NCBI RefSeq assembly: GCF_002019605.1
Contig: NZ_KV917368.1
Span: 4,168,519 to 4,232,518, forward strand
Source of the DNA: Alkalihalobacterium alkalinitrilicum
GTDB taxonomy: Bacteria > Bacillota > Bacilli > Bacillales > Bacillaceae_F
Direction: 5' to 3'
DNA length: 64,000 nt
The notes beneath the pieces were generated by a model that saw only the letters and a program-made list of their open reading frames with translations, did not search any database and was not told the DNA's origin. Shown in pieces: positions 41,422 through 51,174 of this stretch. Position 1 is the first letter of the stretch, and each line of letters starts with the position of its first letter. The translations under genes were made by a program, and so were the position numbers.

Positions 41422-43305
41422 ATGATTTCTACATTTCACGGATTGGAAACGGCACGTCGTAGCCTGATGGCTCATCAAGCGGCGCTCCATACGACAGGGC
41501 ATAATATTGCCAATGCAAACACACCAGGTTATTCCAGGCAGCGTGTCAACCTGACACCAGGTGAGCCATTTCCGAATACGTCTTTTCAACAGCCTGGAAT
41601 TCCTGGGCAAATCGGGAGCGGGGTAAAAGTCGATTCGATCCAGCGGTACCGCGAACAATTTTTAGATTTGCAGTATCGAAATGAAAATGCCAAGCATGGA
41701 TTTTGGGCGGCACGCTTCGATTCCCTTCAGAAGATGGAAGATATTATGAATGAACCTTCTGAAGACGGAATTGCCAATACAATGGACAGGTTTTGGAATG
41801 CGCTCCAAGATTTATCGGTTCATCCTGAAGATTCAGGTGCTCGTTCGGTCGTTCGTCAGCAAGGCTATGCGCTAGCAGATACGTTTAATTATATCTCTGA
41901 TTCTTTGAAAACTGTTCAACGCGACCTTCAACAACAAATTGATGGAACGACACATGAAATGAACTCGCTCATTCGCCAAATCAATAATCTTAATTTACAA
42001 ATCTCAAAAGTCGAACCGCACGGATATGTACCAAATGATTTGTATGACGAGAGAGATCTCCTAGTCGATCAGCTTTCGAAGATTGTTAACATTAAAGTCG
42101 AAACCGTTTCAAGTGGTGGAAACCCAACGAGTGTTGCCGAAGGTCTATATACCATTAAACTAGCGGATGAAAATGGTCGAGAGTTCGGTGTTACACTTGT
42201 GAATGGACAAACGTTTGAAACAAATGAAGTAAAAATCGGCTATGAACAAGGTACGTCTGCAGAAAAAGGATTAATCGAAAAAATCTATTTTGGGTCTCCA
42301 AATACGCTCAATTCAGGAGCGAACATAGAGACAACGGGCGGGGTTACCGCTTTTTCCGTGAATGATTTTAAAGCTCATGGAAAACTGGTCGCTGAAATGG
42401 AAGCCTATGGGTACTATGATGCTGCTGGAAGTGAGTTAGGCGTCTACCCTGATATGTTGTATCAGCTCGACTTAATGGTGCATACGTTTGTCGAAGAATT
42501 AAACGCGATCCATCGTCAAGGCTGGTCGTTAAATGATGTCGCAAACGGTACAAAAGTTGAAGCACTGGACTTTTTTACGTACGCAGGCGATCCGAGCACT
42601 TGGCCAACGAGTGACAATGCGAAAGGAGCCGCTTCAAATATACAAATTTCACGAAAAATCCAAGACGAACTCGATAATATTGCCGCTTCAGGTGCATCGA
42701 ATGTTAAAAGTTTAGTAGCAGCTGATGGCACATACACAGGTCCTCTGCCGACCGCTGCTGGACTGTACACTGGTGAAGATCCGAAACAAATCGATGTGCG
42801 CTATGATGTGACTGAAAACAAGTGGTTTTATACGTTGGATGGGGCTGAGCAAGAAGTGGTGAACGGCCATATTTTTACAGACGGCATTGTTATTAATGTG
42901 CCGCGCAACCAACCAAGTGAAGATATGAATTGGTCAATTGGACTCGAAACGTTTAATCAGCGATCATTTTCAGGGGACGGGTCAAATGCCCAAGCATTAG
43001 CTAATGTGAAAGATCAAATACTGAACTACGGTGGTTCAACGACCAATGTGCAAAGCTTCTATCAAGCGATCATCGGTGATATGGCGGTTAACACAAGTGA
43101 AGCGAATCGAATGATGCGAAATGCCGACACGTTACGGACAACGGTTGATGAACGAAGAATGTCAGCGAGCAGCGTGTCACTAGATGAAGAAATGGCGAAT
43201 ATCATTAAATTCCAGCATGCGTATAATGCAGCGGCACGGAATGTGACGATGATTGATGATATGTTAGATCGAATTATTAATCGAATGGGCCGATCAGGTC
43301 TATAA
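41422..43305 (+). CDS. flgK: Flagellar hook-associated protein FlgK (HAP1)
   Basis: FlgK forms the first hook-filament junction ring outside the cell. The 627 residues show the rod/hook-type N-terminus (STFHGLETARRSLMAHQAAL, HTTGHNIANANTPGYSRQRV), the variable middle, and the C-terminus TVDERRMSASSVSLDEEMAN, IIKFQHAYNAAARNVTMIDD, MLDRIINRMG. Both ends are coiled-coil-forming as in other family members. The length is somewhat above that of B. subtilis, from expansion in the middle. It has a GGAGG site and is followed 35 bases later by flgL. Confidence 0.95.
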   Translation: MISTFHGLETARRSLMAHQAALHTTGHNIANANTPGYSRQRVNLTPGEPFPNTSFQQPGIPGQIGSGVKVDSIQRYREQFLDLQYRNENAKHGFWAARFDSLQKMEDIMNEPSEDGIANTMDRFWNALQDLSVHPEDSGARSVVRQQGYALADTFNYISDSLKTVQRDLQQQIDGTTHEMNSLIRQINNLNLQISKVEPHGYVPNDLYDERDLLVDQLSKIVNIKVETVSSGGNPTSVAEGLYTIKLADENGREFGVTLVNGQTFETNEVKIGYEQGTSAEKGLIEKIYFGSPNTLNSGANIETTGGVTAFSVNDFKAHGKLVAEMEAYGYYDAAGSELGVYPDMLYQLDLMVHTFVEELNAIHRQGWSLNDVANGTKVEALDFFTYAGDPSTWPTSDNAKGAASNIQISRKIQDELDNIAASGASNVKSLVAADGTYTGPLPTAAGLYTGEDPKQIDVRYDVTENKWFYTLDGAEQEVVNGHIFTDGIVINVPRNQPSEDMNWSIGLETFNQRSFSGDGSNAQALANVKDQILNYGGSTTNVQSFYQAIIGDMAVNTSEANRMMRNADTLRTTVDERRMSASSVSLDEEMANIIKFQHAYNAAARNVTMIDDMLDRIINRMGRSGL

Positions 43306-43340
43306 CAGGTTCAACAGATAATTAGTGGAGGAAAATAACC

Positions 43341-44450
43341 ATGCGTGTGACACAAGCAATGCTTTCACAAAATACTTTGCGTCATATTAGCCAAGGCTAT
43401 GATCGTCTTGGACAACTTCAAGATCAATTAGCAAGCCAAAAGAAAATTACCCGAGCCCATCAAGACCCTGTTGTAGCGATGAATGGCATGCGCTATCGTA
43501 CGCAAGTAACAGAAGTCGATCAGTTTAAACGTAATATTGGTGAAGTGTATAATTGGATGGATACGGCTGATTCGACACTCGATAAAACAACCCAAGCCCT
43601 ACACCGAATTCGTGAACTAATCGTTCAAGCATCGAATGATACGTATGAAGACACGCAACGTACCAATATTGGTAAAGAAGTGACGCAAATTCGCGAACAT
43701 ATCGCGTCGATGGCAAATACGAAATCGAATAATAAATATATTTTTAATGGCACAGATACATTAACCTCACCCGTTGATATGAAGAAAATGGATATGGGCA
43801 TTGAAGAGATGGCAAACTTCCCAAATGACAGTTTAGAAGTCGCCTACAACGGTCGAATTTACACATTTGACGAAGAGGCCAATGCATTTGTAAACGGCAC
43901 CCGAAGCATCACAATTGGTGCAAATCATGAAGTTCATCACACATATCCAGACCCAGACGATCCCACCAACGTTATCGCTGAAGAGTTATTAGAACGAGAC
44001 ATTGTCATCTCGCCAAAAAATGCTGTGTCTGAGAACAAAGATCAAGTTCAAATTGAATTACTGAAGGGCGTGAGTATGCCCGTTAACATCAATCCTGCCA
44101 ATGTCTTTTCCAATGCCCTATTTGGAGATATTTTACGGTTAGAAAAGATGTTAAATGACCCAACGACGACAGGATCTGAACTAACAGGTATGCTCGACAA
44201 CCTTGATAAGCATATCGACCAATTTGTAGCCGAACGCGCAGAACTAGGAGCACGCGTCAATCGCGTCGAAATGATCGACAATCGCTTAATGGAACAAGAA
44301 GTCATCGCCAAGCGCATCATGTCCCAAAATGAAGACGCGGATATCGAAAAAGTCATCATCGAACTGATGACCCAAGAAAGTGCCCACCGCGCCGCCCTTT
44401 CTGCAGGCGCAAGGATCATGCAGCCAACACTCATGGACTTTTTAAGGTAA
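43341..44450 (+). CDS. flgL: Flagellar hook-associated protein FlgL (HAP3)
   Basis: FlgL forms the second junction ring, to which flagellin attaches. The 369 residues have the flagellin-like N-terminus MRVTQAMLSQNTLRHISQGY, LASQKKITRAHQDPVVAMNG and DSTLDKTTQALHRIRELIVQ. The C-terminus is LMEQEVIAKRIMSQNEDADI, VIIELMTQESAHRAALSAGA. The order flgK-flgL and the 35-base gap match a shared transcript. A strong palindrome with GGGCCTGACCCC arms lies behind it. Confidence 0.95.
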   Translation: MRVTQAMLSQNTLRHISQGYDRLGQLQDQLASQKKITRAHQDPVVAMNGMRYRTQVTEVDQFKRNIGEVYNWMDTADSTLDKTTQALHRIRELIVQASNDTYEDTQRTNIGKEVTQIREHIASMANTKSNNKYIFNGTDTLTSPVDMKKMDMGIEEMANFPNDSLEVAYNGRIYTFDEEANAFVNGTRSITIGANHEVHHTYPDPDDPTNVIAEELLERDIVISPKNAVSENKDQVQIELLKGVSMPVNINPANVFSNALFGDILRLEKMLNDPTTTGSELTGMLDNLDKHIDQFVAERAELGARVNRVEMIDNRLMEQEVIAKRIMSQNEDADIEKVIIELMTQESAHRAALSAGARIMQPTLMDFLR

Positions 44451-44477
44451 AAAATAATACAGCAGAAGCAAAGAAGC

Positions 44478-44516
44478 AAAGGGCCTGACCCCTTGTTAGT
44501 CGGGGTCAGGCCCTTA
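44478..44516. terminator. GC-rich palindrome between flgL and the DUF6470 gene
   Basis: AAGGGCCTGACCCC and its exact complement form a 14 bp stem with a nine-base loop. There is no T run, so it may be a REP-type palindrome acting as an RNA stabiliser or attenuator. A weaker GGGTCAGACCCC relative is at 3483-3495. Confidence 0.55.
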
Positions 44517-44554
44517 TGATACACTCCTATCAATGAATAAAAGGGGGAACGAAT

Positions 44555-45133
44555 ATGACCTTACCCCGCCTAGAAATTTCAACAACTCGTAGTGAGGTCG
44601 GTCTACAAACCGAGCGGCCGCAAATACAACTTCGCCAACAGGCAGCTGACTTACAAATCCAGCAACAGTACATGGATAATTTGCAAATCAGTAAAAAGGC
44701 GTCGAAGTTGTATATTGACCAAACCGAAGCATTTGCAGATGCAAATCTTAAGAGCGTCTTTCGTTTTACAAAAGATTTTTCGCAAAAGGCACATCAAAAA
44801 GTACTGAGTTACATCCAAAAACAAGCGCAACAAGGCGACCAGCTGATGAAAATTGAAAACGGAAATGGCGCAATCGGCCATATCGTAGCGGAAAATAGTC
44901 AGCGCAAGCCAAAGGAAATCAATTATGGCACGATTCCTAAACCGTTTGCGGTTAAGATCAACTATGATCCAGGAGAAACAAGTATTCGTGTCAATCGAAA
45001 TACAGTCGATATTCAAATCAACAGAAACGAGCCGCAACTTACAATCCCAAAATGGCAAACTCAGGCCTATTTAAAACAAAAGAACAGCATCTCGTTTCAA
45101 GCTGTAGGAACCCAAGTGAATCGAGGGCTATAA
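44555..45133 (+). CDS. DUF6470 family protein (YviE-like)
   Basis: This 192-residue protein has the DUF6470 pattern: LPRLEISTTRSEVGLQTERP, then LRQQAADLQIQQQYMDNLQI and a beta-rich tail. It corresponds in place to B. subtilis YviE, between flgL and fliW. The function is unknown, but the family is restricted to flagellated Gram-positives. It has no signal peptide and a GGGGGAACG-type site. The gene is separated from flgL by a palindrome and from fliW by about 130 bases. Confidence 0.82.
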   Translation: MTLPRLEISTTRSEVGLQTERPQIQLRQQAADLQIQQQYMDNLQISKKASKLYIDQTEAFADANLKSVFRFTKDFSQKAHQKVLSYIQKQAQQGDQLMKIENGNGAIGHIVAENSQRKPKEINYGTIPKPFAVKINYDPGETSIRVNRNTVDIQINRNEPQLTIPKWQTQAYLKQKNSISFQAVGTQVNRGL

Positions 45134-45268
45134 GAAGTCACCAGAAAACATTGGTGGCTTTTTACGGTATATATTCCTCACCTGCTATAACAGCATCGCT
45201 CTAAAGGTATGGGGGTGAAGATATATGGTAGAATATTGAATATAATCTAAGGAAATTTGGTGATCGTC

Positions 45269-45721
45269 GTGAAATTAGAAACAAAATTTAAAGGTCAAGT
45301 TGAAGTCGCTGACGAAAAAATTATTATGTTTGCTAATGGCTTACCCGCTTTTGAAGCAGAAACCGAATTTGTGCTTTTGCCCTTTGATGAAGGCACACCT
45401 TTTTACATATTACAATCGGTAAAAACCGTTGATGTCGCTTTTATCATGGTCAACCCATTTAACTTTTTTCAAAATTATCAAGTAAAACTTACAGACGGAC
45501 TGATTGAAAAACTAGAAATTGAAAAAGAAGAGGACGTCGCGATCTTTTCCATCGTTACCGTGAAAGAGCCGTTTTCAGATACAACCGTGAACCTGCAAGG
45601 CCCGATCGTCATTAATGCGAAAAAACAAAAAGGAAAACAATTCGTCATGGCTGACTCGGAATATGGCACGAAGCACTTACTTCTTGAACAACAAGCGGCT
45701 CACGCTGGGGAGGGGAAGTAA
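45269..45721 (+). CDS. fliW: Flagellar assembly factor FliW
   Basis: FliW binds either flagellin or CsrA. When flagellin is scarce FliW sequesters CsrA and frees hag translation. The protein (150 residues from GTG 45269) has [40 protein letters not shown] and [20 protein letters not shown], all typical. Earlier starts at TTG 45257 or GTG 45260 are in frame and cannot be excluded; AAGGA lies at 45249. The stop codon abuts the csrA ATG, so they are translationally coupled. Confidence 0.92.
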   Translation: MKLETKFKGQVEVADEKIIMFANGLPAFEAETEFVLLPFDEGTPFYILQSVKTVDVAFIMVNPFNFFQNYQVKLTDGLIEKLEIEKEEDVAIFSIVTVKEPFSDTTVNLQGPIVINAKKQKGKQFVMADSEYGTKHLLLEQQAAHAGEGK

Positions 45722-45946
45722 ATGCTCGTACTCACTCGAAAACCAAACGAGTCCATCAAAATCGGCGATAACATCGAAATCAAAATCCTTTCCGTTGAAG
45801 GCGACCAAATCAAAATCGGCATCGACGCCCCGCGCAACATCGAAATCCACCGCAAGGAAATCTACCTTGCAATTCAGGAAGAAAACAGCCATGCCGCAGC
45901 TAGTACTTCGATTGCAGGGTTGAAGGATTTTATAAAAGGGCTTTAA
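45722..45946 (+). CDS. csrA: Translational regulator CsrA
   Basis: CsrA is a small dimeric RNA-binding protein that blocks ribosome access at GGA hairpins, in bacilli chiefly that of hag. The 74-residue protein begins [20 protein letters not shown] and includes [20 protein letters not shown], with the RNA-binding residues of strands 1 and 5 conserved. The C-terminus ends [12 protein letters not shown]. It is coupled to fliW, the protein that antagonises it. CsrA-type binding sites are visible in the hag leader 3.2 kb downstream. Confidence 0.96.
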   Translation: MLVLTRKPNESIKIGDNIEIKILSVEGDQIKIGIDAPRNIEIHRKEIYLAIQEENSHAAASTSIAGLKDFIKGL

Positions 45947-45981
45947 TCGAATTCATCTATCGCGAAAGATCTTCCAACAAG

Positions 45982-46022
45982 AAGACAGGTATTTGTCTAA
46001 TATAGACAGGATCTGTCTTTTA
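45982..46022 (+). terminator. Terminator of the flgK-csrA region
   Basis: AAGACAG and CTGTCTT outer arms with an inner TGTC/GACA pairing, then TTTATTATT. It lies 36 bases past csrA. Confidence 0.7.
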
Positions 46023-46117
46023 TTATTAAATTTTTAACGCGAAGCTTTAACTAGATTTAACAGTGGCTTTATATTCATTTGCTACACTTTTAGAAAGAGA
46101 TGGTGGAGGTGTTGCAA

Positions 46118-47005
46118 ATGAAAGTTCGGAAGGCGATTATTCCAGCGGGAGGCTTAGGTACCCGTTTTTTACCCGCAACGAAGGCACAGCCAAAAGAAAT
46201 GCTGCCAATCGTGGATAAGCCGACAATCCAATATATTGTCGAGGAAGCTGTTCAATCAGGGATTGAAGATATTTTAATCGTCAGCGGTCGCGGGAAACGA
46301 GCGATTGAAGATCATTTTGATAAATCCTATGAATTAGAAAACACACTGGCTACTAAAGAAAAGTGGACGCAACTGGAAGAAGTTCAGTCCATTTCAAGTA
46401 TGGCAAATATCCACTACATTCGGCAAAAAGAGCCGTTAGGATTAGGTCATGCGATTTTGTGCTGCCGTTCGTTTGTCGGAAATGAACCATTTGCGGTATT
46501 ACTAGGAGATGATATTGTTCTTTCAGACGTTCCATGTACGCAACAACTAATCCATGTCTTTGACCGCTATCACTCTTCAGTTGTTGGCGTTCAACAAGTT
46601 GATGATGAAGACGTTTCTAAATATGGAATTATTGACCCTAATGGTGCTGATATAGAAGCAGGCGTTAAACACATCCACGGACTAGTTGAAAAGCCTTCCA
46701 TTGATGTCGCCCAATCCAATGATGCCATTATGGGCCGGTACGTATTGCGACCCGAAATTTTTGATTACTTGTCCGCACAAAAGCCAGGTACAGGAGGAGA
46801 AATTCAGCTCACTGATGCTATCAATGAAATGAACCGAAATCATGCCGTGCTTGCTTATCATTTTCAAGGCACTCGCTATGACATCGGAGATAAGTTTGGA
46901 TTTATTAAAGCAACCGTAGATTTCGCGCTGAAACGCGAAGACCTAGCACAACAAGTGAAAGATTATTTACAAACATTGATGGTTGAACAAGATACTGGCA
47001 TTTAA
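46118..47005 (+). CDS. galU: UTP-glucose-1-phosphate uridylyltransferase
   Basis: This enzyme makes UDP-glucose from UTP and glucose-1-phosphate for teichoic acid, glycolipid and polysaccharide synthesis. The 295 residues have the nucleotide loop [58 protein letters not shown] and the catalytic/metal region [37 protein letters not shown]. The ATG at 46118 has a GGTGGAGG site; the in-frame GTG or ATG near 46100 overlaps it. ugd follows 22 bases later, so both supply UDP-glucuronate. Confidence 0.95.
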   Translation: MKVRKAIIPAGGLGTRFLPATKAQPKEMLPIVDKPTIQYIVEEAVQSGIEDILIVSGRGKRAIEDHFDKSYELENTLATKEKWTQLEEVQSISSMANIHYIRQKEPLGLGHAILCCRSFVGNEPFAVLLGDDIVLSDVPCTQQLIHVFDRYHSSVVGVQQVDDEDVSKYGIIDPNGADIEAGVKHIHGLVEKPSIDVAQSNDAIMGRYVLRPEIFDYLSAQKPGTGGEIQLTDAINEMNRNHAVLAYHFQGTRYDIGDKFGFIKATVDFALKREDLAQQVKDYLQTLMVEQDTGI

Positions 47006-47027
47006 TTCATGACTTGGAGGGCTAGAG

Positions 47028-48344
47028 ATGAATATTTCTGTCGTTGGTACAGGGTACGTTGGCTTAGTTACAGGTGTTTGTCTAGCTGAAATTGGTCATC
47101 AAGTAACGTGCATCGATGTCAATCAGACGAAAATTTTGAAACTCCAACAAGGAAAGTCACCAATCTATGAACCTGGTTTAGAAGATTTATTGAAACGAAA
47201 TCTTGAAAATGGTAACTTAACTTTTACCTCACATCACTCAGAAGGGTTTGCTAATGCTGATGTCATTTATATCGCAGTCGGAACTCCACAACAAGAAGAT
47301 GGGACGGCTAATCTATCTTTCATTTTTCAAGTAGCAGCAGATATAGCACGTAATATTAAAAAATCCACAATTGTTGTTACCAAAAGTACAGTTCCAGTCG
47401 GAACGAATCGAAAGATAAAAGAATTCATTCAGAGCAAGACGACCGTTCCAGTTGATGTCATATCTAATCCAGAATTTTTGCGTGAAGGTTCCGCTCTTCA
47501 AGATACATTTGAAGGGAGTCGTATCGTCATTGGTGCTGATAGCGAAGAGGCTGCGCGTACGATCGTGGAAATTAATCGTGCCTTCAATATTCCAGCTTTT
47601 ATCACCGATATCGAAAGTGCTGAAATGATCAAATACGCATCCAACGCCTTTCTCGCTACAAAAATAAGCTTCATTAATGAGATTGCGAGCCTCTGTGAAA
47701 AACTCGGTGCCAATGTAGAAGATGTTGCTAAAGGTATGGGCATGGATGCACGGATTGGCAGTCAATTTCTAAAGGCAGGAATCGGCTACGGCGGCTCATG
47801 CTTTCCAAAAGACACAAAAGCACTCGTGCAAATCGCTGGAAATGTCGAACACGAATTCCACCTCCTTCGCTCCGTGATCGAAGTGAATAACAAACAACAA
47901 ATGCTGTTGGTTGAAAAGGCAAAAGAACGGTTTGGAAGTTTACGAGGGTTAAAGATAGCCTTATTAGGATTAGCCTTCAAACCGAATACCGATGATATGC
48001 GAGAAGCGGCCTCGATTGTGATTGCTGAAGAATTGCATAAAGAAGGAGCAGAAGTAATGGCATATGATCCGATTGCAATCGATAATGCCAAACAAGAACT
48101 ACCGCAAGCTGTTTCATTTGCTCAATTCATTTCAGAAGCAATTACTCACGCCGATGCCGTATTTATACTAACAGAATGGCATCAAATAAAAACATTTCCG
48201 CTCAGCGAATATAAAAAATCGATGAAAAATGCGATCATATTTGATGGAAGAAACTGCTTCACACTTGAAGAAGCAGCACAAGCAAGCGTTGAATATCATT
48301 CGATCGGGAGAAAAGCGTCCCTTTCCCCGATGACTAAACATTAA
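47028..48344 (+). CDS. ugd: UDP-glucose 6-dehydrogenase
   Basis: This enzyme oxidises UDP-glucose to UDP-glucuronate with two NAD+. The 438 residues show the Rossmann motif ISVVGTGYVGLVTGVCLAEI, PLA-type lid text, VTKSTVPVGTNRKI, SNPEFLREGSALQD and the catalytic cysteine region IGYGGSCFPKDTKAL. The C-terminal LGLAFKPNTDDMREA (NAD/UDP binding) is intact. It corresponds to TuaD/YtcA/Ugd in bacilli. It forms an operon with galU. The likely use is teichuronic acid or an acidic surface polymer; the rest of that pathway is not in the window. Confidence 0.95.
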   Translation: MNISVVGTGYVGLVTGVCLAEIGHQVTCIDVNQTKILKLQQGKSPIYEPGLEDLLKRNLENGNLTFTSHHSEGFANADVIYIAVGTPQQEDGTANLSFIFQVAADIARNIKKSTIVVTKSTVPVGTNRKIKEFIQSKTTVPVDVISNPEFLREGSALQDTFEGSRIVIGADSEEAARTIVEINRAFNIPAFITDIESAEMIKYASNAFLATKISFINEIASLCEKLGANVEDVAKGMGMDARIGSQFLKAGIGYGGSCFPKDTKALVQIAGNVEHEFHLLRSVIEVNNKQQMLLVEKAKERFGSLRGLKIALLGLAFKPNTDDMREAASIVIAEELHKEGAEVMAYDPIAIDNAKQELPQAVSFAQFISEAITHADAVFILTEWHQIKTFPLSEYKKSMKNAIIFDGRNCFTLEEAAQASVEYHSIGRKASLSPMTKH

Positions 48345-48459
48345 CAAAACTTTTACACAATATTGTAGCTCATCTGTTTCCTTTGGTTCTAATAGTATGT
48401 ATAATAAGAACGGGTGATCGCCCCTTTGTCGCGTGATTAAAATAAAGGGTGGGAAACAT

Positions 48460-48801
48460 ATGAGTCAAGAAGTGATTACTTATTTACAAAGGTTAGAACA
48501 AAAAATCGATGAAAAGTATAATCAAGTGAACATTAAATTTAATTCAATGGATGAAAAGTTCGAACAAGTAGACAAGAGGTTCGATCAAGTTGAAAAGCGT
48601 TTAAATTCAAATGAAAAAATGCTTGCGCAGCTCATAGAACTCGTAACCGTGACAAATCAGCGTTTAAAACATTTTGAAACAGAAGCGCATAAGCGTTTTG
48701 ACACGCTTGAATCTAAAGTGTCCCGTATGGAATCAGATACGAATTTACTCTTCAAAGAAAGTACTGAAACCAAGCGTGATATTGAAAAGGTATTATCATG
48801 A
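48460..48801 (+). CDS. Coiled-coil hypothetical protein
   Basis: This 113-residue protein is one continuous coiled coil with repeated F-D/N-x-M/V-x-x-K/R heptads: IKFNSMDEKFEQVDKRFDQV, EKRLNSNEKMLAQLIELVTV, KRFDTLESKVSRMESDTNLL. Such proteins resemble phage tail-spike or DUF-type anchors but have no defined role. The ATG at 48460 follows GGGTGGG; an earlier in-frame start at 48433 lacks a site. It stands between ugd and hag. I do not recognise it as a named flagellar protein. Confidence 0.6.
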   Translation: MSQEVITYLQRLEQKIDEKYNQVNIKFNSMDEKFEQVDKRFDQVEKRLNSNEKMLAQLIELVTVTNQRLKHFETEAHKRFDTLESKVSRMESDTNLLFKESTETKRDIEKVLS

Positions 48802-48993
48802 TGGAGTGGGTAAGTTTGTTAGTATTTGGTTGGATAAGGAAAACTAAAAGCTATTAGGAATGGGAATTGTCACTTAGTTTACAGATATTTTCCTACAACT
48901 TTTCCAACATACCAACTTCTCGTCCGAGCATCTCTCCTACCCAACTAACCACTATCCCCTAACCAACTAAATAAAAAAATTGTAAAAAACTAT

Positions 48994-49020
48994 TAAACAT
49001 CTATCGAACGATGACGATAT
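48994..49020 (+). promoter_or_regulatory. Sigma-D promoter of hag
   Basis: TAAA, 15 bases, GACGATAT, close to the sigma-D consensus. It is the only such match upstream of the flagellin gene and lies about 120 bases before its start codon, leaving a long leader for CsrA control. Confidence 0.82.
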
Positions 49021-49094
49021 TAGTAGTGTAATAGCAAATGGAAGTCGTGTTCGGCCGGCACCTCCTCCATATTGCCTATAAAACTACTATCCAA

Positions 49095-49130
49095 CCACAA
49101 GGACGTGGGCGGAGCAAAACTCAAGGAGGA
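49095..49130 (+). promoter_or_regulatory. CsrA-binding sites in the hag leader
   Basis: Site 1 is CCACAAGGACGTGG, a hairpin presenting GGA in its loop and matching the CsrA SELEX motif. Site 2, TCAAGGAGGA, overlaps the Shine-Dalgarno sequence. Two sites in this spacing are the known B. subtilis arrangement. CsrA and FliW are encoded upstream in this window. Confidence 0.75.
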
Positions 49131-49138
49131 ATTTTATT

Positions 49139-50968
49139 ATGATTATCAACAACAATATCCCAGCATTAAATACGTATCGTCAGATGGGTGCTAATCAAAA
49201 TGCAGCATCAAACTCAATGGAGAAACTAGCTTCAGGTCTTCGTATTAACAAGGCTGGAGACGATGCGGCAGGTCTAGCAATCTCTGAAAAAATGCGTGCT
49301 CAGGTTCGTGGGTTAGATCAAGCAAACCGTAACGCTCAAGATGGTATTTCTATGATTCAAACAGCTGAAGGTGCATTACAAGAAACACACAACATTCTTC
49401 AACGTATGCGTGAGCTAGCAACGCAAGCAGCGAATGATACAAATGTAGAAGTTGACCGTAACGAAATTCAGAAGGAAATGAATCAGTTAACTTCTGAAAT
49501 TAACCGTATTGGTAATACGACTGAGTTTAATACACAGAATGTATTAGACGGTGGTGCGAAAGCTAGTCCAACTACATTAGGTAGTAATCAAGCTGTAGGT
49601 GAAGCTGCTAAAGGTGCTCTACTTCAATCTACTGATCCAGCTAGTGTTAAAGCAGCGGATTTTGTTTTAGCTGCTTCTGCTTCTTCAATTATTGTTAACG
49701 GATCTGTCTTTTCTTTAGACGCGACTTCTGGTGCTCACAACCAGGCTGTGCTTACTGCTTATAATAATGGAACTGGTGATTTTGCCGGTCTGGATGACAG
49801 TGCAGAAGGCATGAAATTAGCATTAGAAAGTCTTAAAACAGGTGCGACAGGGATCCAATTAAAAGATGTTGCAGATGTTAATGTAACTGAAAATGGTGTA
49901 GTATCTATCACAGCAAAAGCTGTTGGAGATGATTCTTTAATTGCTCTAGGTGATGATGCTGGAGTAGCAGGTAATGCTGCGCATGCAGATTTATATGCTC
50001 AATTAGGAATAGGGACTCCAGCAGCAGGTGCAACGTGGGAGGGAACAAATGGTACCACGGCAAAAATTGAAGGTAAGGATATTAGTGACCTTTTTGGCAG
50101 TGGAGCTAATGAAATTAACGCAGATACATTAGTAGGTAAGAAATTTGATATCACAGTAAACGGTGAACTTTATAATGTTACATTAGACCATGAGGCAGTT
50201 CAGGCTGGAAGCTCTGGTAATCCTACAAGTGCAGCACACCTTCAAGCAGTTATTGCTGATGCCCTTACACGTGCAAAAGATCAGGCTGGAGAAACTGTTG
50301 ATCTTGTTGGTGATAATATGGTTCAAGTTACAGAGGCGAATGATGCAATTAGTTTCAATATTCATGCGGATGCTATTCCAGAAGATGGTTCGGTTCCTTC
50401 ATTAAAGGTATCAGGTGACTATGCATCGACAATTCTCGGTGGAATTACTAATGGGCAAAACGCTGTTGGTGGTACATTTAACGCTACTTTCCAAATTGGT
50501 GCAAACCAAGGGCAAAGTATGACAATTGAAATAGCTGATATGCGTGCGCAAGCATTAGGTGTATCTGGTACAATTTCTGCTGGTTCTCAGGGTGATGTTG
50601 AAGGAGCGAAATTTACAGCAACTACAAGTGTTACAAATGGTACAAACAATGATAACGTAGAATATTCACTTGATGTTTCTTCTCATGAAGCTGCTACAGC
50701 AGCAATTAAAGTTATTAACAATGCTATTGAAAAAGTGTCAGCAGAACGTTCTAATTTAGGGGCAACTCAAAATCGTTTAGAGCACACAATCTCTAACTTA
50801 GGAACATCTGCTGAGAACTTACAAGCAGCAGAATCACGTATCCGTGACGTAGATATGGCTCGTGAAGTAATGGATATGACTAAGAACAACATCTTAGCTC
50901 AAGCTTCTCAAGCAATGCTTGCACAAGCTAACCAAGCTCCACAAGCTGTATTACAATTACTTGGATAA
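49139..50968 (+). CDS. hag: Flagellin Hag with large central domain
   Basis: Flagellin forms the flagellar filament. The conserved ends are IINNNIPALNTYRQMGANQN, LASGLRINKAGDDAAGLAIS, AQDGISMIQTAEGALQETHN at the N-terminus and LGATQNRLEHTISNLGTSAE, NLQAAESRIRDVDMAREVMD, LAQASQAMLAQANQAPQAVL at the C-terminus. At 609 residues it is twice as long as B. subtilis Hag (about 300); the extra is a surface-exposed central domain (about 150-500), acidic and rich in Ala, Gly, Asp and Asn. Acidic outer domains suit high-pH or saline habitats (inference). A strong AAGGAGGA site is overlapped by a CsrA site. Confidence 0.96.
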   Translation: MIINNNIPALNTYRQMGANQNAASNSMEKLASGLRINKAGDDAAGLAISEKMRAQVRGLDQANRNAQDGISMIQTAEGALQETHNILQRMRELATQAANDTNVEVDRNEIQKEMNQLTSEINRIGNTTEFNTQNVLDGGAKASPTTLGSNQAVGEAAKGALLQSTDPASVKAADFVLAASASSIIVNGSVFSLDATSGAHNQAVLTAYNNGTGDFAGLDDSAEGMKLALESLKTGATGIQLKDVADVNVTENGVVSITAKAVGDDSLIALGDDAGVAGNAAHADLYAQLGIGTPAAGATWEGTNGTTAKIEGKDISDLFGSGANEINADTLVGKKFDITVNGELYNVTLDHEAVQAGSSGNPTSAAHLQAVIADALTRAKDQAGETVDLVGDNMVQVTEANDAISFNIHADAIPEDGSVPSLKVSGDYASTILGGITNGQNAVGGTFNATFQIGANQGQSMTIEIADMRAQALGVSGTISAGSQGDVEGAKFTATTSVTNGTNNDNVEYSLDVSSHEAATAAIKVINNAIEKVSAERSNLGATQNRLEHTISNLGTSAENLQAAESRIRDVDMAREVMDMTKNNILAQASQAMLAQANQAPQAVLQLLG

Positions 50969-51014
50969 TAGAAAAGTTAGTTAGTTGGTTAGCTAAACCA
51001 CAAAACCAGCAATT

Positions 51015-51052
51015 TAGGAGGCTCTAGTTATGCTAGGGTCTCTTTTATATTT
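51015..51052 (+). terminator. Terminator of hag
   Basis: GAGGCTCTAG and CTAGGGTCTC with a five-base loop, followed by TTTTATATTTT. It lies about 45 bases after the stop codon. Confidence 0.65.
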
Positions 51053-51174
51053 TAGAAAGATGTATGTCTCAACAAGTCTATAACCTTTTTTTATAAATAA
51101 TGATGATGACATGGATTATAAAACTGATAGGAAAATAATAAGGCTAGTGGGGTTCTATTCCCCACTCAACTTGT

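Noticed and set aside
44048-44533. 161-codon minus-strand frame over flgL
   Set aside because: Antisense shadow of flgL; flgL is fully conserved on the plus strand.
49021-49094. Riboswitch in the hag leader
   Set aside because: The leader lacks the GEMM core (GACGCAAAGC and GTTACCGAA); its features are explained by CsrA sites.
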